DNA of 64,000 nucleotides from Rhizophagus irregularis (lineage: Eukaryota; Glomeromycota; Glomeromycetes; Glomerales; Glomeraceae), in contig NC_089436.1 in the NCBI RefSeq assembly GCF_026210795.1, forward strand, positions 1,922,001 through 1,986,000. Reading direction: 5' to 3'. Shown here piece by piece: positions 46,671 to 61,500 of this stretch. The translations under genes were made by a program, and so were the position numbers. A model generated the notes under the pieces. It had not been told where the DNA came from. It saw only the letters and a list, made by a program, of their open reading frames with translations, and ran no database searches. Positions within the stretch are counted from its first letter, which is position 1, and every line of letters begins with the position of its first letter.

Positions 46671-47115
46671 TTAATTAGAGGATGGCTATGTATTATCTAA
46701 TGGTAAACTCATTGTAATCGATGGATAATTTGATATATTATTAAACAAATGTAGTTGTATTAAAACTTTTAAAAAAGGGCTCCATTATAATTTATAATTT
46801 AGGAGAAAGAGGAAAGTTAAAAAAAAGTTTTGTGAAAAAAAGTTTATTTGATTAGTAATAAATCGATATGGTAATCATATAAATGTGATAAATCACAAGA
46901 TCAGGTGATAACATGTAACCTGTGATGGATTTCACATAAGTGATGTATATATTTTTTCTTTAATTAAAATTACTTTGAAAAAATATTTCACAATATTTTT
47001 TTGTTAAATTAATTTAAAATATTACAAAAACATTTTTTTAATTAAAATTACTTTGAAAAATGTTTTACAATGTTTTTTCATTAAATTAATTATAGAAATA
47101 TTGCAAAAACAATAA
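46671..47115. other. Upstream of the MULE gene; AT-rich repeats
   Basis: No gene. AAATTACTTTGAAAAA and ATTACAAAAACATTTTT words match 25593-25775. Confidence 0.45.
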
Positions 47116-47117
47116 TA

Positions 47118-48077
47118 CAGTCAACTCTCTTTATAGTCACACATTTGGGACAGTCCATATTTGGTGATTATAAAGAGATGTGACTATATAAAAAATTTCT
47201 TATATTTGTATATCATAATTCCGGCCAAAAATTAACATAATTTTAGTCAGAATTATACTTAAAACTTTATTGTATCGTAACTTCGCCAATATTAATCGTA
47301 GAGAGATGATCTTACTGCCATTCGATTCGTCTTGATGAGACGGTTCTAATGGTATAAAATACGTCGAAATCCAATTACTAGATTAATTTCCGAAATTAAA
47401 AAATATTAATGGTTTTTGTGTAATAACTCTGTCAATATTGATCCTAGAAAGACGATCTTACTACCATTCGATTCGTCTTGATGAGACGAATCTAATGGTA
47501 TAAGATACATCGAAATCCAATCACTAGATCAATTTCCGAAATTAAAAAATATTAAATGGTTTTTAAGTAATAACTCCGTCAATATTGATCACAGAGAGAT
47601 GAGCTTACCACCATTCGATTCGTCTCGATGAGGCGATTCCAACGAGCTATAAATCGTCTTTTTACAATCACTAGGTACCGAGAAATCTAGCAAAATGTTA
47701 AATGGCGCAGTAAACGTAAATCAAGAAATATTATAATGCCGATGTTTAACATTTTGTCGAATAACTCATCAGCCAGTGATCGGAAAAGGATAAAACTACC
47801 ACCATTCGATTCGTCTCAGTGAGACAATTCTAACAAGCTATGATACATCTTTGTACGATTATTAGATGCCAAGTTATTTAATATATTCTTTATATAACTG
47901 TGATTATAAACGGTTCTTTTTAATATAAGATTTTTGAGAATAGGTGTGATAGTGACTATAGATAGATTGTGACTATATAGGATAGATTTTAATAATAAAG
48001 TGTTTTGAACATTTAACTGGTGTGACTATATAGTAGAATGTGACTATAACGGGAGTGACTATAGAGGGAGTTGACTG
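47118..48077. mobile_element. pogo/Tc1-like element copy 2, 960 bp, uninterrupted
   Basis: Near-identical to copy 1, with TA flanks (47116-47117; 48078-48079), the same TIRs and the same internal ~147-bp units. It carries GATCGGAAAAGGATAAAACT once, at the site where the LINE entered copy 1. Confidence 0.9.
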
Positions 48078-48459
48078 TATATTAAAAAAAAAACATTTTG
48101 CAACATTTTTTTATTTATCGCCATTTTCAAATTAGTGCGATCAGCTGATTGTATAACCATATGGAAATCTAATTTGATTTTCTTGATTTCCCCTATATTT
48201 TTATGAACACCTCCAACAAAACTTTTTTGCTAGGCCTTTCCTATGATTACCTGTAGATTTTTCAACGTTTTTACAGTAAACTAGACGTTTACAAACTTTC
48301 AGGTATGGTATTTTTCAAATAAAGGCTAGTATTCAAACTATAAAGTTATGAAGATTTTCTAATTGATTTCCTTACATTTTTTTTTCTTTTTTTATGTAGT
48401 TTCAATGACCAAAACTTTAACTGAGGATCTCAAGTGACATGTAATTCTCTTATATAGTG
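48078..48459. other. No feature recognised
   Basis: AT-rich spacer between copy 2 and the Tc1/IS630 transposase relic. Confidence 0.4.
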
Positions 48460-49225
48460 ATGGATATTCAAAAAAAAGAAATAGCAAAACTACTTTATAT
48501 TGGAAAAATACTAGTTAACAAAGTTATTCATATATATGCAAAGTGGGAATGTGTTATAAATTCGTAGGCATATGCTTAACTAACAAAAAAAGGTTTTTAG
48601 TAGTAGTGATATGAATGTAAGAATGATTTGGGATAGTAAAATTGAACTAAATCATACTATCTATTTGTGATAGAATACATACTAATAACTATATTATATA
48701 TTAGATATTACATGAAATTGTACGTGAATATGTTGATTACTATTTTATGAAGAAATGCAAATACGAACTGGTAAACGTGTTTTTGTTCTAACTTTATGGA
48801 GATCATTGGTATATTGTGGTATTACTCGTAAAAAAGTAAAAGCTTTAAATTTTTTCTAATATAATATTGAAGTAAACTAATTCAATTTATCATTATTTAG
48901 TTGCATAAAGCTGCTTTTGAAAGAAACAAGTTATTACGAAATGCATTTATTGCAACTATAAGTCATTTAATATAAAACTAATCAATTGGTATTTATAGAT
49001 GAATCATCAAAAGATGATTGTACTTTAACGCATTTATATGATTATTCTAAAGTAAATTCAAAAGTATTTAAAAAAATAGTTTTTGTTCAAAGTAAAAGAT
49101 ATACTTTTTTACCTGCACTAACAGAATAAGGTATAATTGCTATAAATATTATGAAAGGTAGTTGTACGAAACAAAGAGAATCATTATATTATAAGGCTTT
49201 ATTATATGCTTTCATTACTTTCTAA
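48460..49225 (+). pseudogene. Tc1/IS630-type transposase relic with an intron
   Basis: The plus strand starts MDIQKKEIAKLLYIGKILVN (helix-turn-helix-like) and stops within ~35 codons. Later segments are RTGKRVFVLTLWRSLVYCGI, then a GT-AG intron, then LHKAAFERNKLLRNAFIATI. The catalytic strand FIDESSKDDC follows, then KVFKKIVFVQSKRYTFLPAL. This order matches a Tc1/mariner-IS630 DDE transposase family common in Rhizophagus; only the first two-thirds remain. Several stops and frame changes. No TIRs were identified. Confidence 0.6.
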
Positions 49226-49683
49226 ATAAATAAAAAAAGAAAGGTTATATTATATTTGTATATTTTTATATTATTATATACTCTTCATTTTCTTTTCCAA
49301 TAAATTGGTTTTATATATATTGTCTTGCTTTTCCTAATGTTATTGAAAAAATTTTTATTATTAAATATTAAATATTATATATAATATATATAATTAATAA
49401 TTAGTAAAAAACTCTTTTTGGTTGATTTTATGCTCTTCAATTTTCTGAAATTTTAAAAGTTTAAAAAATGGCTTTTTGTTACTAAATTAGTACTAAACTA
49501 CTTAAAAAACACATATTTTTGTTTGCAAAAATAGAACTCTTAATCTTTTATTCATAATATTTATAAAAAAATCCTGGGTTTTTAAATAAAACTTTTAAAT
49601 TTTATTAAGCTATTAAATTTAAAAATAAAGAATAAGTTGATTGTTTTTTTGGTATTAAGAAATAAATTTTACAAGCATTTAAA
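49226..49683. other. AT-rich, no gene recognised
   Basis: No coding frame or clear repeat. Confidence 0.4.
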
Positions 49684-49685
49684 TA

Positions 49686-49840
49686 CAGTCAACTCACTTT
49701 ATAATTACACCTCTCAGAACTGAAAAAAAAGTGTAATTATAATATATTTATTAGTACATTAAACCAAAATATAGTGGCTTATAAAGGGGAATTTTATATG
49801 ATGTAATTATATAAAAAGTAACTATATAGGGAGTTAATTG
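49686..49840. mobile_element. Short pogo-like MITE, 155 bp
   Basis: TIRs CAGTCAACTCACTTTATAAT and inverse ...TATATAGGGAGTTAATTG with TA flanks (49684-49685; 49841-49842). The tips match the 960-bp pogo-like elements, so it is probably mobilised by the same transposase. Confidence 0.75.
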
Positions 49841-49842
49841 TA

Positions 49843-50550
49843 TATCATTAACAATTATTTTAATTTTTTACATTTTAATTACTTAGAAATTGTGCAATTT
49901 AATTGTCTACAATTATAACTATAAATAATAGCACCATGTGTTTTTGGGATATTTTTAAAATGTTTTAGAAAAACATAAGATTTAGAGTTATATTTATTAT
50001 GATTATATATACTAAATAATGTGTTAATTAGTACATCATATTAATATGTTATGATTTGCATAATTTTGCCAAATTAAAGTAGCCAGATATTTTTAATTGG
50101 CATTTGTGCATTGATAATTTGCAGGATTATTACTTATATATATATATATTTCATCTTTGCTAAAAGGCTAGATCAGATATTGTAACATTTTTAAATAGCA
50201 AAAAAGAGGTTGTTAAATATAATACCTATTATTATATTACTATATGGTAATATTATTATAAATTTATTTGTAACTTCTTTTTGAAATTTTACTGATTTTA
50301 TTAGCAGGATTTTTATCAATGTAAAAGTATCAGACTTGACCCTTCTGGTGGTATCATCTTGATTCCCCTTATTGTAAAATATATTAGACAGGTCAAGTTA
50401 GTACCACATGATGGATCAAGAATGATACATTTGCTTCTGTAGTCATCAAGAATTTGATTTCCAGGATTAGGATTAGATGAACCTAAAATTGCCTCCAAAA
50501 AAAATGGTAGTCAGATTCATTTTACTGGTTCTTTAGAATTAGAGTTAGGG
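49843..50550. other. No gene recognised
   Basis: AT-rich. A 60-codon minus-strand frame at 50316-50498 has no recognisable features. Confidence 0.4.
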
Positions 50551-50679
50551 CATATCGGCGGATTTGTTTCATCACATGTCAGCCGAACATAGTAAATTAA
50601 TTAGAGAATTGGGTTTTCCCATTTCTATAATAAATTTGTTATAGCAAATGACATGTGATAAAACAAATCCGCTGATATG
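50551..50679. mobile_element. Small inverted-repeat element, 129 bp
   Basis: CATATCGGCGGATTTGTTTC on the left is matched in inverse by AAACAAATCCGCTGATATG on the right, extended by ATCACATGTCA on both arms (~32 bp, two or three mismatches). No clear target duplication. Confidence 0.6.
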
Positions 50680-51665
50680 GATAGATTTAGGTTTAGAGTA
50701 AGGGATTTGGTTAGTATAGGTAAGAGGTTTAGGTTAGTTAATTGTCACATATATTATATTATATGTAACCCGGCAAATGAATGATGAATCCGGCTACGGA
50801 TTAGCGTAATAAGATTTGCAATTATATTGAGAAATTACGTGTATTTTTTAATCTGATCATCTTTATTTGTATTACCAGTTTACCACAAGATTGTGCGATA
50901 TCAAGAATTAGATATTATTGTAAAATAACTAAAATAACTGAATCAACGGATTACTTAGTTATTATCGAGGATATCGAGGATACATATTACTCGTATTATT
51001 CACAATACCCCCTATTGTTTTGTATGGACTAGATTTAGGTGGTTGATAGTTGATCTTTTAGCCAATCAATGTCAGAACTTTTTTTTACGGCTTAGAACCT
51101 CGCACAGCCTCTTTTCAGTCAATAAAAAAAATAGAAATTACTTTTTTTTTCTTTTTTTTGCGTGGCTTTCATTTTTTTTAAATAAATTTTCAAAGCTCCT
51201 GCAGTAAAATTGGGTCAAGGAAAGATTAATTTAAATTACGAGGTTGACATAATCCAATTACGATATGTACAACATGTAATGAGATAAAGTTTTACTCATC
51301 TTAGATATAATTTTTTTCTACTTTAAGTGTAACAAACCTCGACTTGGCCACATCCTTCTATTTTTTTTTAAAGGAGACGATTTTAACGTTTTTCCGTTAT
51401 CGTTTCGAACAAGAGAATAAAATTTTAGACATTTTTTAATGTCACACAAATGTATTAAGAAGTAAGAAATGTTTGTGTTTAGCAATCAAACTTTGTAAGA
51501 CATGGAAGTTTCCACACTAACTGTGAATAACGATTACACAGTTATTTTTTTTGGACAAATTTTTATAAATGCAATAAATTATAAATAACAGTTAATTATT
51601 AATAAGGTTTGATTTTGAAAAACTCTTTTTCAGAAATCTTTTTTTTTTTCAAAAAAATTTTTTAA
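50680..51665. other. Intergenic region upstream of the copper transporter
   Basis: No coding frame recognised. T-rich tracts occur near the gene start. Confidence 0.4.
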
Positions 51666-52335
51666 ATGAATTATCAACAATTTATCATAAAAGCAATGAA
51701 CTACGATCATGGTGGTAGTCATGATAGCGATGCATGTAATATGCAGGTACTTTATTTTTAATAAGTAAATTTCATTTTTTTTTAAAAAAATCTAATTAAC
51801 CAACTTTGATTTCGTTGTTAGATGCTTTTTAATTGGGATACAGAAAAACTTTGTATCATTTTTACTTGGTGGCGCGTAAATAGTATTGGTTTTCTTATTT
51901 TATCTTGTTTCATTATAATTCTTCTCGCAACTAGTTTTGAATTCTTAAGATTTGCATTGAGAAAATACGATACAAAAATACAAGTTTCATATTCACAATT
52001 ACAAGAAGGAAGGGATGCTAATTCTGAAGAAGTTGCCACACAAAGTAATGCAAACAGGTAAATGAATGTATATATTTATATATGCATATAATTTAAACAA
52101 AATCACTTTCTAAATTAAAAAATTTTATTAATTTAATAGAATAACTTACGTACAACAATTAGTTCGTACGTTAATTCATACATCTCAAGTATTTTTATCA
52201 TTTTTTCTTATGTTAGTTTTTATGACTTATAATGGATTCTTGATGATTAGTGTAATAATTGGTGCTGCTATTGGTTACTTTGTTTTTTCAAGTAGTGTAA
52301 TAGATTTTGGGGGTAAATCAATAACTTGCCATTAA
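51666..52335 (+). CDS. Ctr-type copper transporter
   Basis: Exons 51666-51746, 51822-52057 and 52140-52335 join in phase to 170 aa. The short His/Met-containing N-terminus (YDHGGSHDSDACNMQM) is followed by three predicted membrane segments (about 46-66, 122-140, 141-157). The diagnostic MxxxM of TM2 (Met130, Met134 in LMLVFMTYN) and GxxxG of TM3 (Gly147, Gly151 in GAAIGY) are present, and the protein ends in ITCH. Ctr trimers carry Cu(I) into the cytosol, at the plasma membrane or out of vacuoles. The Met-poor N-terminus is more like Ctr2/vacuolar types. An in-frame Met at residue 11 (51696) could be the real start. Bud32 follows 297 bases downstream on the same strand. Confidence 0.87.
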
Positions 52336-52632
52336 ATTATTAAGTCTAAAGAGTTTTTATTCTATTATTGAGCTTGTAAATGTTATCTGTTTAAGAGAAA
52401 TAGTTTATGTATGTTAAATTTATTATTACTTTTTTTTCTATTACTTTTCTGATTTTAAATAAATTCTCACGGTTGTTTATACGTCATTGACATATGAGAA
52501 TATTACGAAATGCTTTCTTGAAAAAGAAAAGAAGTCCCTTACCTTAAACTTTATTGTATGAGTCACGTGCTACTGTTATCTCCTGATAAGGAATGACGAC
52601 GATCTATCTAAACTTTAATCATTTCTTTAAAC

Positions 52633-53713
<1,081 letters not shown>

Positions 53714-53946
53714 ATATTAAATTGTTTACTGTTGAATTAATATTTAACTAGATTGGGATTAATAATTAATAGCAATTTAATTAGTGAATAATATATCTTA
53801 GATTAGTTAAATAATGTAAATAAAAGTAATCACAATATGAATTTCAAATAATTTATCAATTAATGTTATAGCAATATTGGTTTTTCTCTATAAAAAGATT
53901 ACAATAGATTTGACATTCACGTTGTTGAGGAAAAAGATGTACTGTA

Positions 53947-54198
53947 TATAGTTGGGTGCCGAAACATTTCGACATATGCAATTGCCGAAACTATTGCCGA
54001 AATCCCAAACTATTAGACCATTACTAAATCTAGATTTAGGTTAAATTTTCAGTAAAATTAGGATTTTGGAAATGGCTTAGGATATTAGCAATGGGTTTAG
54101 GTTTTCAGATTTGGCAACTATATAAACTAAAAGCTGAACTATTTTCAGTATATGGTCAATAAGTTTCGGCATATGAAGAGTTTCGGCACCCAACTATA
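53947..54198. mobile_element. hAT-type MITE, 252 bp, TSD GTACTGTA
   Basis: TIRs TATAGTTGGGTGCCGAAAC / GTTTCGGCACCCAACTATA, flanked by a perfect 8-bp duplication GTACTGTA (53939-53946; 54199-54206). The interior holds further GCCGAAAC motifs like the MITEs at 2652 and 12181, but the tips differ, so it is a separate family. It lies ~230 bases after Bud32. Confidence 0.85.
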
Positions 54199-54206
54199 GT
54201 ACTGTA

Positions 54207-55994
54207 TTATTATTTTATAACGTATAAACTCGAAATGTCCTTTATCGAGAAATATAGCGTGCGGAATTATAAGAATTGATATTATAGTATAATTATTCCT
54301 TTATCTTGTTGCCGTTAATTCAGTAATATATGCTTATTTGTTCGTTTGTTGACAATCTCTTGAATTGAAAAAAGATTTTTCAACAATAGTATTAAATCTT
54401 CCCCACTTTTGTGTAATTCTTTAAGAATAAAATGGTAATTATCGGCAATCACGTCAAAGTTTAGATGATGGTGAAACCTTGGAGAAATCGAAAAAATGAA
54501 CCAAAGATGAAATGATTTGATTCGTTTAGTTTAAAGGTGAAATGAATGAAATGAATGAAATAGAATGATTTAAATTTAACTCACCTTTTCGAAAATGAGT
54601 ATACTTAATTTGCTAATAATTTAAATAATACCGTATATGGAGAATTGGAGATGAATATATATAATTGTTAATAATAGATAATATAGATTAATATAGATAA
54701 TGGATAATGAATTTTATATTTGTATATTCTAAATATTAGAATTTTGGAATAGAAATAAATCAGTCATTTCCATAAATATAAAATGCAAAAAAATTTTCAA
54801 ACTAAACAAAAATAATATACTTTAATATTTCGGATGCTTTTTTATTTAATCTATAATTTATTTATTAATAGAATTAAATATTAAAAAATTTTTAAACTAA
54901 AAATCTTTATTAAATAATAATAATAATAGAATTTATTGAATATTTTTTAGTAAAATAAATATATTAAACTTATTAAAAGACTAATAGTTTAAAATTATAA
55001 AATATATTTTAAGAATTTATTTGAATTTTAAATTATAAACCTATATATATATAATTTGTAAATTTATATTAATTTATAAATTTGGCAAGTAATAACAAAA
55101 ATTTAATTTCTATTTCTATTGAAAAAAAGTAATTAAAATAATATAAATAATATAGAAAAATTATAGTAGTTAATTTTATAATTATTATAATAAAAATATT
55201 ATAATTATATTTTATATAAATTTATATTAATTAATTTTTAATAAATAATAATAAAAAATATAATAACTGAAAAACTTTGTAAATTGGATATAATATAATA
55301 ATACATAAATATTACCTGAGATGTAATATAAATTGGTTGTTCTAGTGATGTATCTACTACTTAAAAGTTATATGATGAAATTTAATAACAAATTAAAATT
55401 TTACTTATTAATATTAACTATATATATATAAAAATTATTAATATAATAAATTTATAAAAAAAAATAAAGGATTTCATTTATATAATATAAGTAAATTTAT
55501 TATACTTTAACATTTATTAATAAAAAGAAAATAAAAAATAAAATAATCAGTTAAAAAAATAATAAAATACCAATATAATAATTATTATTCTAACAAATAT
55601 ATACATATATACATTTATATTAATTCAAATAAAATAAAATTTTTTTTTAAATGATAACAAAACAGCTAGAATTCTAATTTCAAAAAATTTATAGTGAATA
55701 TGTACAAGTATACAACAAATAAATTATAAAAGGTAGTTTCTAATATAAATAATTAAAAAAAAGTGTAAATAATTTAATGAAAATTAGGGGCTTTATAAAT
55801 TAAGTATATATATTTTAATTAAAATAAGATAATAAAATCATAAAATTTACATCACTCAGCTAAGTGAATTGTAATTTTTGATTTCTGTTTAATGAAAATA
55901 TACTTCTAATAATAATTCTAAATTCTAATTAATAATTCTATCTTAACAAAATAAAAGAACAAAAAAAAAACAAATTATAACCACAATACGCATC
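54207..55994. other. Very AT-rich intergenic region
   Basis: Between ~54600 and 55980 the sequence is almost wholly A/T with long TAAT/ATAA runs and no coding frame. No repeats with clear ends. Confidence 0.55.
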
Positions 55995-56822
55995 TTATTC
56001 TTTCATCCATTCAGTTTGCATAGTAGTCAAAGAAGGATTCCAAATAAAATTGAAATCATTATTAGAATTATCGTGTTTAGATGATCTATTACGTTCTCTT
56101 TGTCTACGGCGTTTTGCATATGATGAAGAACTTGACGAAGAACTTGATGAAGAAGGAATTGATCTTTCTGTAATCATCTGAGAAGGTTCAGTATAAGCTG
56201 CCGCTGCTATAAGAGTTGACATTGAATGATTAGAAAATGGAGATGTTATAGATATGATTTGACTGTGTTGATCAGCTTGCGTCAATATATCTGGCTTAAT
56301 ATTTTCTTGATCTTCGGAAGAGTCTCCTGTCATATCTGTTGCAATAGACTCATCCTCTAAAACATCTTCCGTTTCAAACCTAAAATAAAAAAAAAATTAA
56401 CTATTTGTTTTCAAAAAAAAAGCTAAAAGAGTATTATAAAAATAACTACACAGGAGCAAGTTCCGGAATTGGTGCAGTATACCAATCGTAAGTTGCCAAT
56501 TGACCATTATTTATGACGTGTGCCACTAATTGTTTAATAAATTCTTTTGCGTCTTCATGTCTATCTGGTGGATAAGAATTTAACACTCGATACCAATATT
56601 CTCTAAAAAACAAATTAAAATAATTATGAATTCGATTAAAATAAATGAAGCTTGAAATAACTTAATTAACCTTTACATGTCTACTTACTTGAAACCCGGT
56701 GGATATCTATTTTATTTATTCAAGAAGAAATAAAGACTGTTATAACTTTTTATACATGTTAAGCATAAGAAACAAAAAAGAAAAAAAGCTTACATCACAT
56801 ACTGTTGATGCTGTTGTTCCAT
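55995..56822 (-). CDS. Hypothetical protein with nuclear-type basic region, 194 aa
   Basis: Four exons (56822-56794, 56706-56689, 56602-56450, 56379-55995) join in phase, starting MEQQHQQYVIYPPGFKEYWY. The N-terminal third (YPPDRHEDAKEFIKQLVAHV, then ATYDWYTAP) looks like a small folded domain. The rest is acidic then Ser-rich (a run of Ser at ~155-166), followed by a basic cluster KRRRQRERNRSSK that suits a nuclear localisation signal. I do not recognise the family. The 18-base second exon is unusual but needed for frame, and its flanks are good splice sites. Confidence 0.6.
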
Positions 56823-57343
56823 ATTAAATAAAAAAAAGAAGGAAAAAAAGATGGTCGAAGTAGATTTATTGAACTTTTTATAAAAAATATTAAACAGCTG
56901 TTACAATAACAATCAAAATTTCAAAAATTAAAGAAATTAAAGTCTAGATTTAATGATAAACGTAAGCAGAATAACAAGACAAAGACAGAAAAAAAGTGAT
57001 TAATTTTCTTCTAAGAGAGCAGTAAATCCCGGTAATATATAATGTAATTTTGTTTCACAAATTCCTTTCACCAACCGATTTATTGTAATTACATTTGCCT
57101 TTTTTGGAGATTTACTTTGTCACACTTGACAAAAACAGCTTATAAGGGAGTATTTATATTTACAAAAATCGCAACTAAACTCTTATTGGAAGACTAGAAG
57201 GAAAGAACAAGGTGGTAAAAAATACAATGGAACATGCGAATAGTACCAATCAAGATTCTCAGTAAAGATCTTCAGTATTTAAAACATAAAATTTTGTTAA
57301 TAATTACACCTGATACTATTGCAACTATTAATGTTCAATAATA
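56823..57343. other. Intergenic region
   Basis: No feature supported; AT-rich with a probable promoter for the minus-strand gene at 55995-56822. Confidence 0.4.
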
Positions 57344-57616
57344 ATGAGTCGGCGAGAAGGACTTCTAGATAATAGATATGGAATTTTTAAAGTTATTTCA
57401 CTGATTCAATTACGAGATGATAATAAAATGCAAAGCCACAGTGAAGTTTTTGCCCAAGAAGTATCATTTAAAGGTCTACATTGGGCTGGGACTGGATTGA
57501 ATATTTGGCAAAAACTTATAGGCTCAGACCCGGGTTTTAATACTGCGCAAGATGCTGACTTTCACAGGCCTCTACTACTAATTCGCTTTTTTAATTGCTT
57601 GTTATTAATGCCATAG
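57344..57616 (+). CDS. Short open frame, 90 codons, doubtful
   Basis: MSRREGLLDNRYGIFKVISL... has balanced composition for this AT-rich region, with FAQEVSFKGLHWAGTGLN and a hydrophobic end. No family, signal peptide or intron is recognised. It could be an exon of a gene not otherwise seen or a relic. Confidence 0.25.
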   Translation: MSRREGLLDNRYGIFKVISLIQLRDDNKMQSHSEVFAQEVSFKGLHWAGTGLNIWQKLIGSDPGFNTAQDADFHRPLLLIRFFNCLLLMP

Positions 57617-58577
57617 GTATCATTTGCAATTAAACATATCCTTTATTTAATATAAAAAGAAACATTATTAACATTCACATTTCACAGATTCGAGAAAATT
57701 TTATTGAATAAACGATTTGCTATATGTAAATTTAATTAATAAATTTTTTATTTACCGTATTGATGCTTAGCATCTTTATAAACTATTGTTATCAACACGT
57801 TCCATCCTACAAAAGAATATTGTTCAATATTTTATATTCAAACTTAAAAAACGACACGATAAAGTAATTGAATTCGTTGGTTCTCACAACTCTGAGTTTA
57901 ACCCAAAGAATCTTGATATTAATGTTGTTCATATTCTTCGATTTGAGAACGTACTCTATCACGAGATGTAAACACTTAGAATAAATCTATAAATAACTAT
58001 TAGGACGTTCACCATCACAAATACCTAAACTAAGTTGAATATAAAAAACTTTGAAGTATCTAATTGTTAAAATGAACGTAAGTCCTTTATACATTTATGA
58101 TACTATACTACCTTCACTAACTGACATTCTGTCTGAAGACACAGAATACTTTCCAAGAGATATTGGACTTCTATCCAGCTCAATTACTGTCAACATCTTC
58201 CTTTTCTCACTGAAATGAAAGTTTACATTCTTTTTTATATTTTCTGAAAAAAAATTTGTAGTAGTTTACTTAGTTACAAAGAGAAATATGCTAATTTTAA
58301 TAGTTGTTTAAAACGTTTTTTCAAATCAGGTTAATAAAATGTTCGTTATAGATTATATCAATAATGACATTCTAATCTGAATAAAGAATGGCGTAATTTA
58401 TTTAAAGCCAATAAAAAAAACGTTTTTTATGCAAATGCGCTCTGCGCATTAGCAATGAAAAAAATTTTTAATTGCACTATTCTAACTTCAATACATAAGA
58501 AGAAAAAAAAGCTCTGTGAGAAATTATAATTAAAGAAGTTGAAAAAAATTTTTTCTGTCGAAATTAAAAGGAATTTT
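57617..58577. other. Intergenic region downstream of the SPX-EXS gene
   Basis: A 61-codon frame at 57786-57971 (FKLKKRHDKVIEFVGSHNSE) is too short to judge. Otherwise no feature. Confidence 0.4.
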
Positions 58578-61500
58578 CTAATGTAAATAGATTGAATTAG
58601 TCCCGTTTGATGGAAGAAAACTCCTACTCGCGTAGGCGTTACTTAAACCAAGACCTCTTTCCATTCTAGTTAAAGATACCGACATTGTATTTCTTTCTCG
58701 ATATTTGTCATAATCGTTCTCATCATCATAACTATCATCATCATCATCACTTTCTTCGTAAATATCATTAACATACATGTATTCTGATGTATTTTTTGTT
58801 GGTTCAAAATCTCTCCAATTATCAGCGGGATTTAATTTTCGTTTAGCAAACAATCTTTTTGACCATGATGACCACGATGCGAGTGATGGTGCACGATCAT
58901 AATCAGTAGTTACGACATCTACATTTTCGGATTCTTCCATTGGGAATGGTAAAGGAACTTCTTTTATAGCGCGGAATTGAACGCAATTATTAACATGCTG
59001 TTAAAAATATATATATATATAATTTTTAGTTATTGAATTAATAATATTTTACAGTATTTTCATAACTTACTTCATTTTCGACACGGAAAATACACCATTG
59101 GAATCGGCTTGAAAATAAACGATGTTTGTTAAGATCAATTATTAAGTTACAAAAACGCGTGAATATAAGGATACTTACCGAAGCATTTCACCAGAGGCAA
59201 TTAAAAACACAATTATCTTCGATATATCATGATTCATTTCAATAAATAATAATAAAATCCAGCTCATTCTTAAAATGAAATTTGAGATAATGGCAAAGTA
59301 ATACACCCAATGACTCTCGAATCCTAATTCATCTCTTAATAAATAATTCTCGCTATGTAGTTCGCATAAGGACCAATCCATTTTTACATCCCAGCTAAAA
59401 GCGTAAGTGGATGCAATAAATTGCACGATCGCCCATGAAGCTTTAGTAGCGGGTGATTGTACTTTAATTACACAATTACAAAAATTAGGTTATAAATAAT
59501 CGTCGGAAAGTTAAAAACAAACTTAAGAAAAAATATCTTAACAAATACCATTGCGATATATATACAACATCCAAATAGCTAAGATGGTTGTTCCATATTT
59601 ACCAATGTTTATAAAATGATTTACTTGAAGCGTGTCAAAGCAACGCTTAGAAGTTTGAAGTAAACGGAACGTCGCAGGGAGTGAAGCAAGGAGAGGAGTC
59701 AATACATCGAAACAACCAGTTTCTGTGTACATATATATGTAAGAATAAGAACCAAAAAGAGCGAATCATTTCAAGGTAAAATGCTTACCGTTTATACATC
59801 CAAAAAGTCGTAACGTGGACAATGAATATGTTAAACTAACTAATATATCAGCTAAAAAGAAATCTCTGAATTCTACACGTAAAATTCCACTTCCAAGTAA
59901 ACGTGTCTAATTAATCATAATAAAATATTTAGTTTAACTAAAAAAAGGAAATAATATAAAATTTTAATTCATACCACACTAAAGAGGAACCATTTTCTAG
60001 CATTATAATAAAGAATACGGAAAGGATTAAAAAGGATGGCAACAATAGAAATGACCAAGATTATAGGAGATATAAGCTGATCAGAAGGTTTATATTGAAA
60101 ATTAAATAACATGACATAACACATAACCAAAAAAATAATAGATGGAATCTATATGGAGTACGGGAGATAGAGAAAATATTAATTTATATTATGAGATGTG
60201 TATTAAATTTTCTGTAAATTCAAACCTCAAGATATTGTCTAAAATCCAAATTAGATCTCGTGTCAAATTCGAAAATAAATTTGTAATTTATATGTGACAT
60301 TGTCCATATATACATATTAACACCAAGTAAAAGTAAAAAAACTATTGCTAAAAAAAATCCGGAGTAAAGTTCTATTAATTTCGGCCAAATGGTATTTTTC
60401 TCTTCATTCTCCAATATTTCCCTCATCTCCACAAGCGCACGGACTAGAGCAGATAATGACAGACCTAAATATAGTCCGATACGCAAAATGGAATAATAAT
60501 ATGTCTATAATTTTCAAATCATTAATAATCATTCATAATTCCAAATTGACAAACGATAATTTGGAAACGACTTTTACTTTATTTTCTTTATTTGGCATCC
60601 GCAATTTTTGTAGTGCTTGAGAACGAGAGCCACCTTCAAAGTTTTCTACATAAAAATCTTCAGTATCTTTAAGAAGTTTTTTTATAACGTCAGATTTAAC
60701 AAAATAAGCATTCGTCACTTTTTGCATGTATATTTGGCTTCCATTTCGCTCTGATATCTATATACGCATAAGATTTTATGAGCTACAATAAATTTATTTA
60801 AAGCAATAAAAAAGTTTTTTTTACCTTGTCGTATTTTTTTAATATTTTAGAAAAACCATTGTAATTTAAAACCCTATACTTTTTCAATAAATCGGCCCCT
60901 CTGTAGAATTCAAATACAGCCTTTTTTATATTCTTTTTGGCAATTTTATAATGTACCCGCCGTTCATCGGCATCTAAGCTGATTGTAGTTACGGAACCTG
61001 GTATGTTTGATGATGTAAAAAAATCGATGCTTTGTTTAACAAAAGCTTTGGGCGTATTCCAGACTTCAAACTAATTAATATTAAAAAAATTAAAAAAAAG
61101 TAAAAATATATGATATAAATAAGATACGAATTATCCGCAGCAAATGCTTAATATTGTGCCAAATCCTTACGGAATGTTTTCTTTCATCGCCCTTTTCTTT
61201 TAACTTTTCATACTGTTGTACTAACAAGTTCATACGATTAGTTGCTTTGATTTCTTGAACTAAAAAAGAATAAACAGAAAATAATCAACAAATGTAGGTG
61301 AAACATATTTTAGATTAATAATTTAACTATGTTACGTTTATAAAAATGTTCGATCTTTTCCAATTCTCCATCTAGAGCTGTAAAAAACAAACGTTCTTTG
61401 GGGTCAACCTGGTCCATTAACGTTTCCAGTGACGTTATTTTAGATGGTCGTGGTTCTGTGAAAAAACAATTACATGATTATAAAGTATCTCTAATGCATA

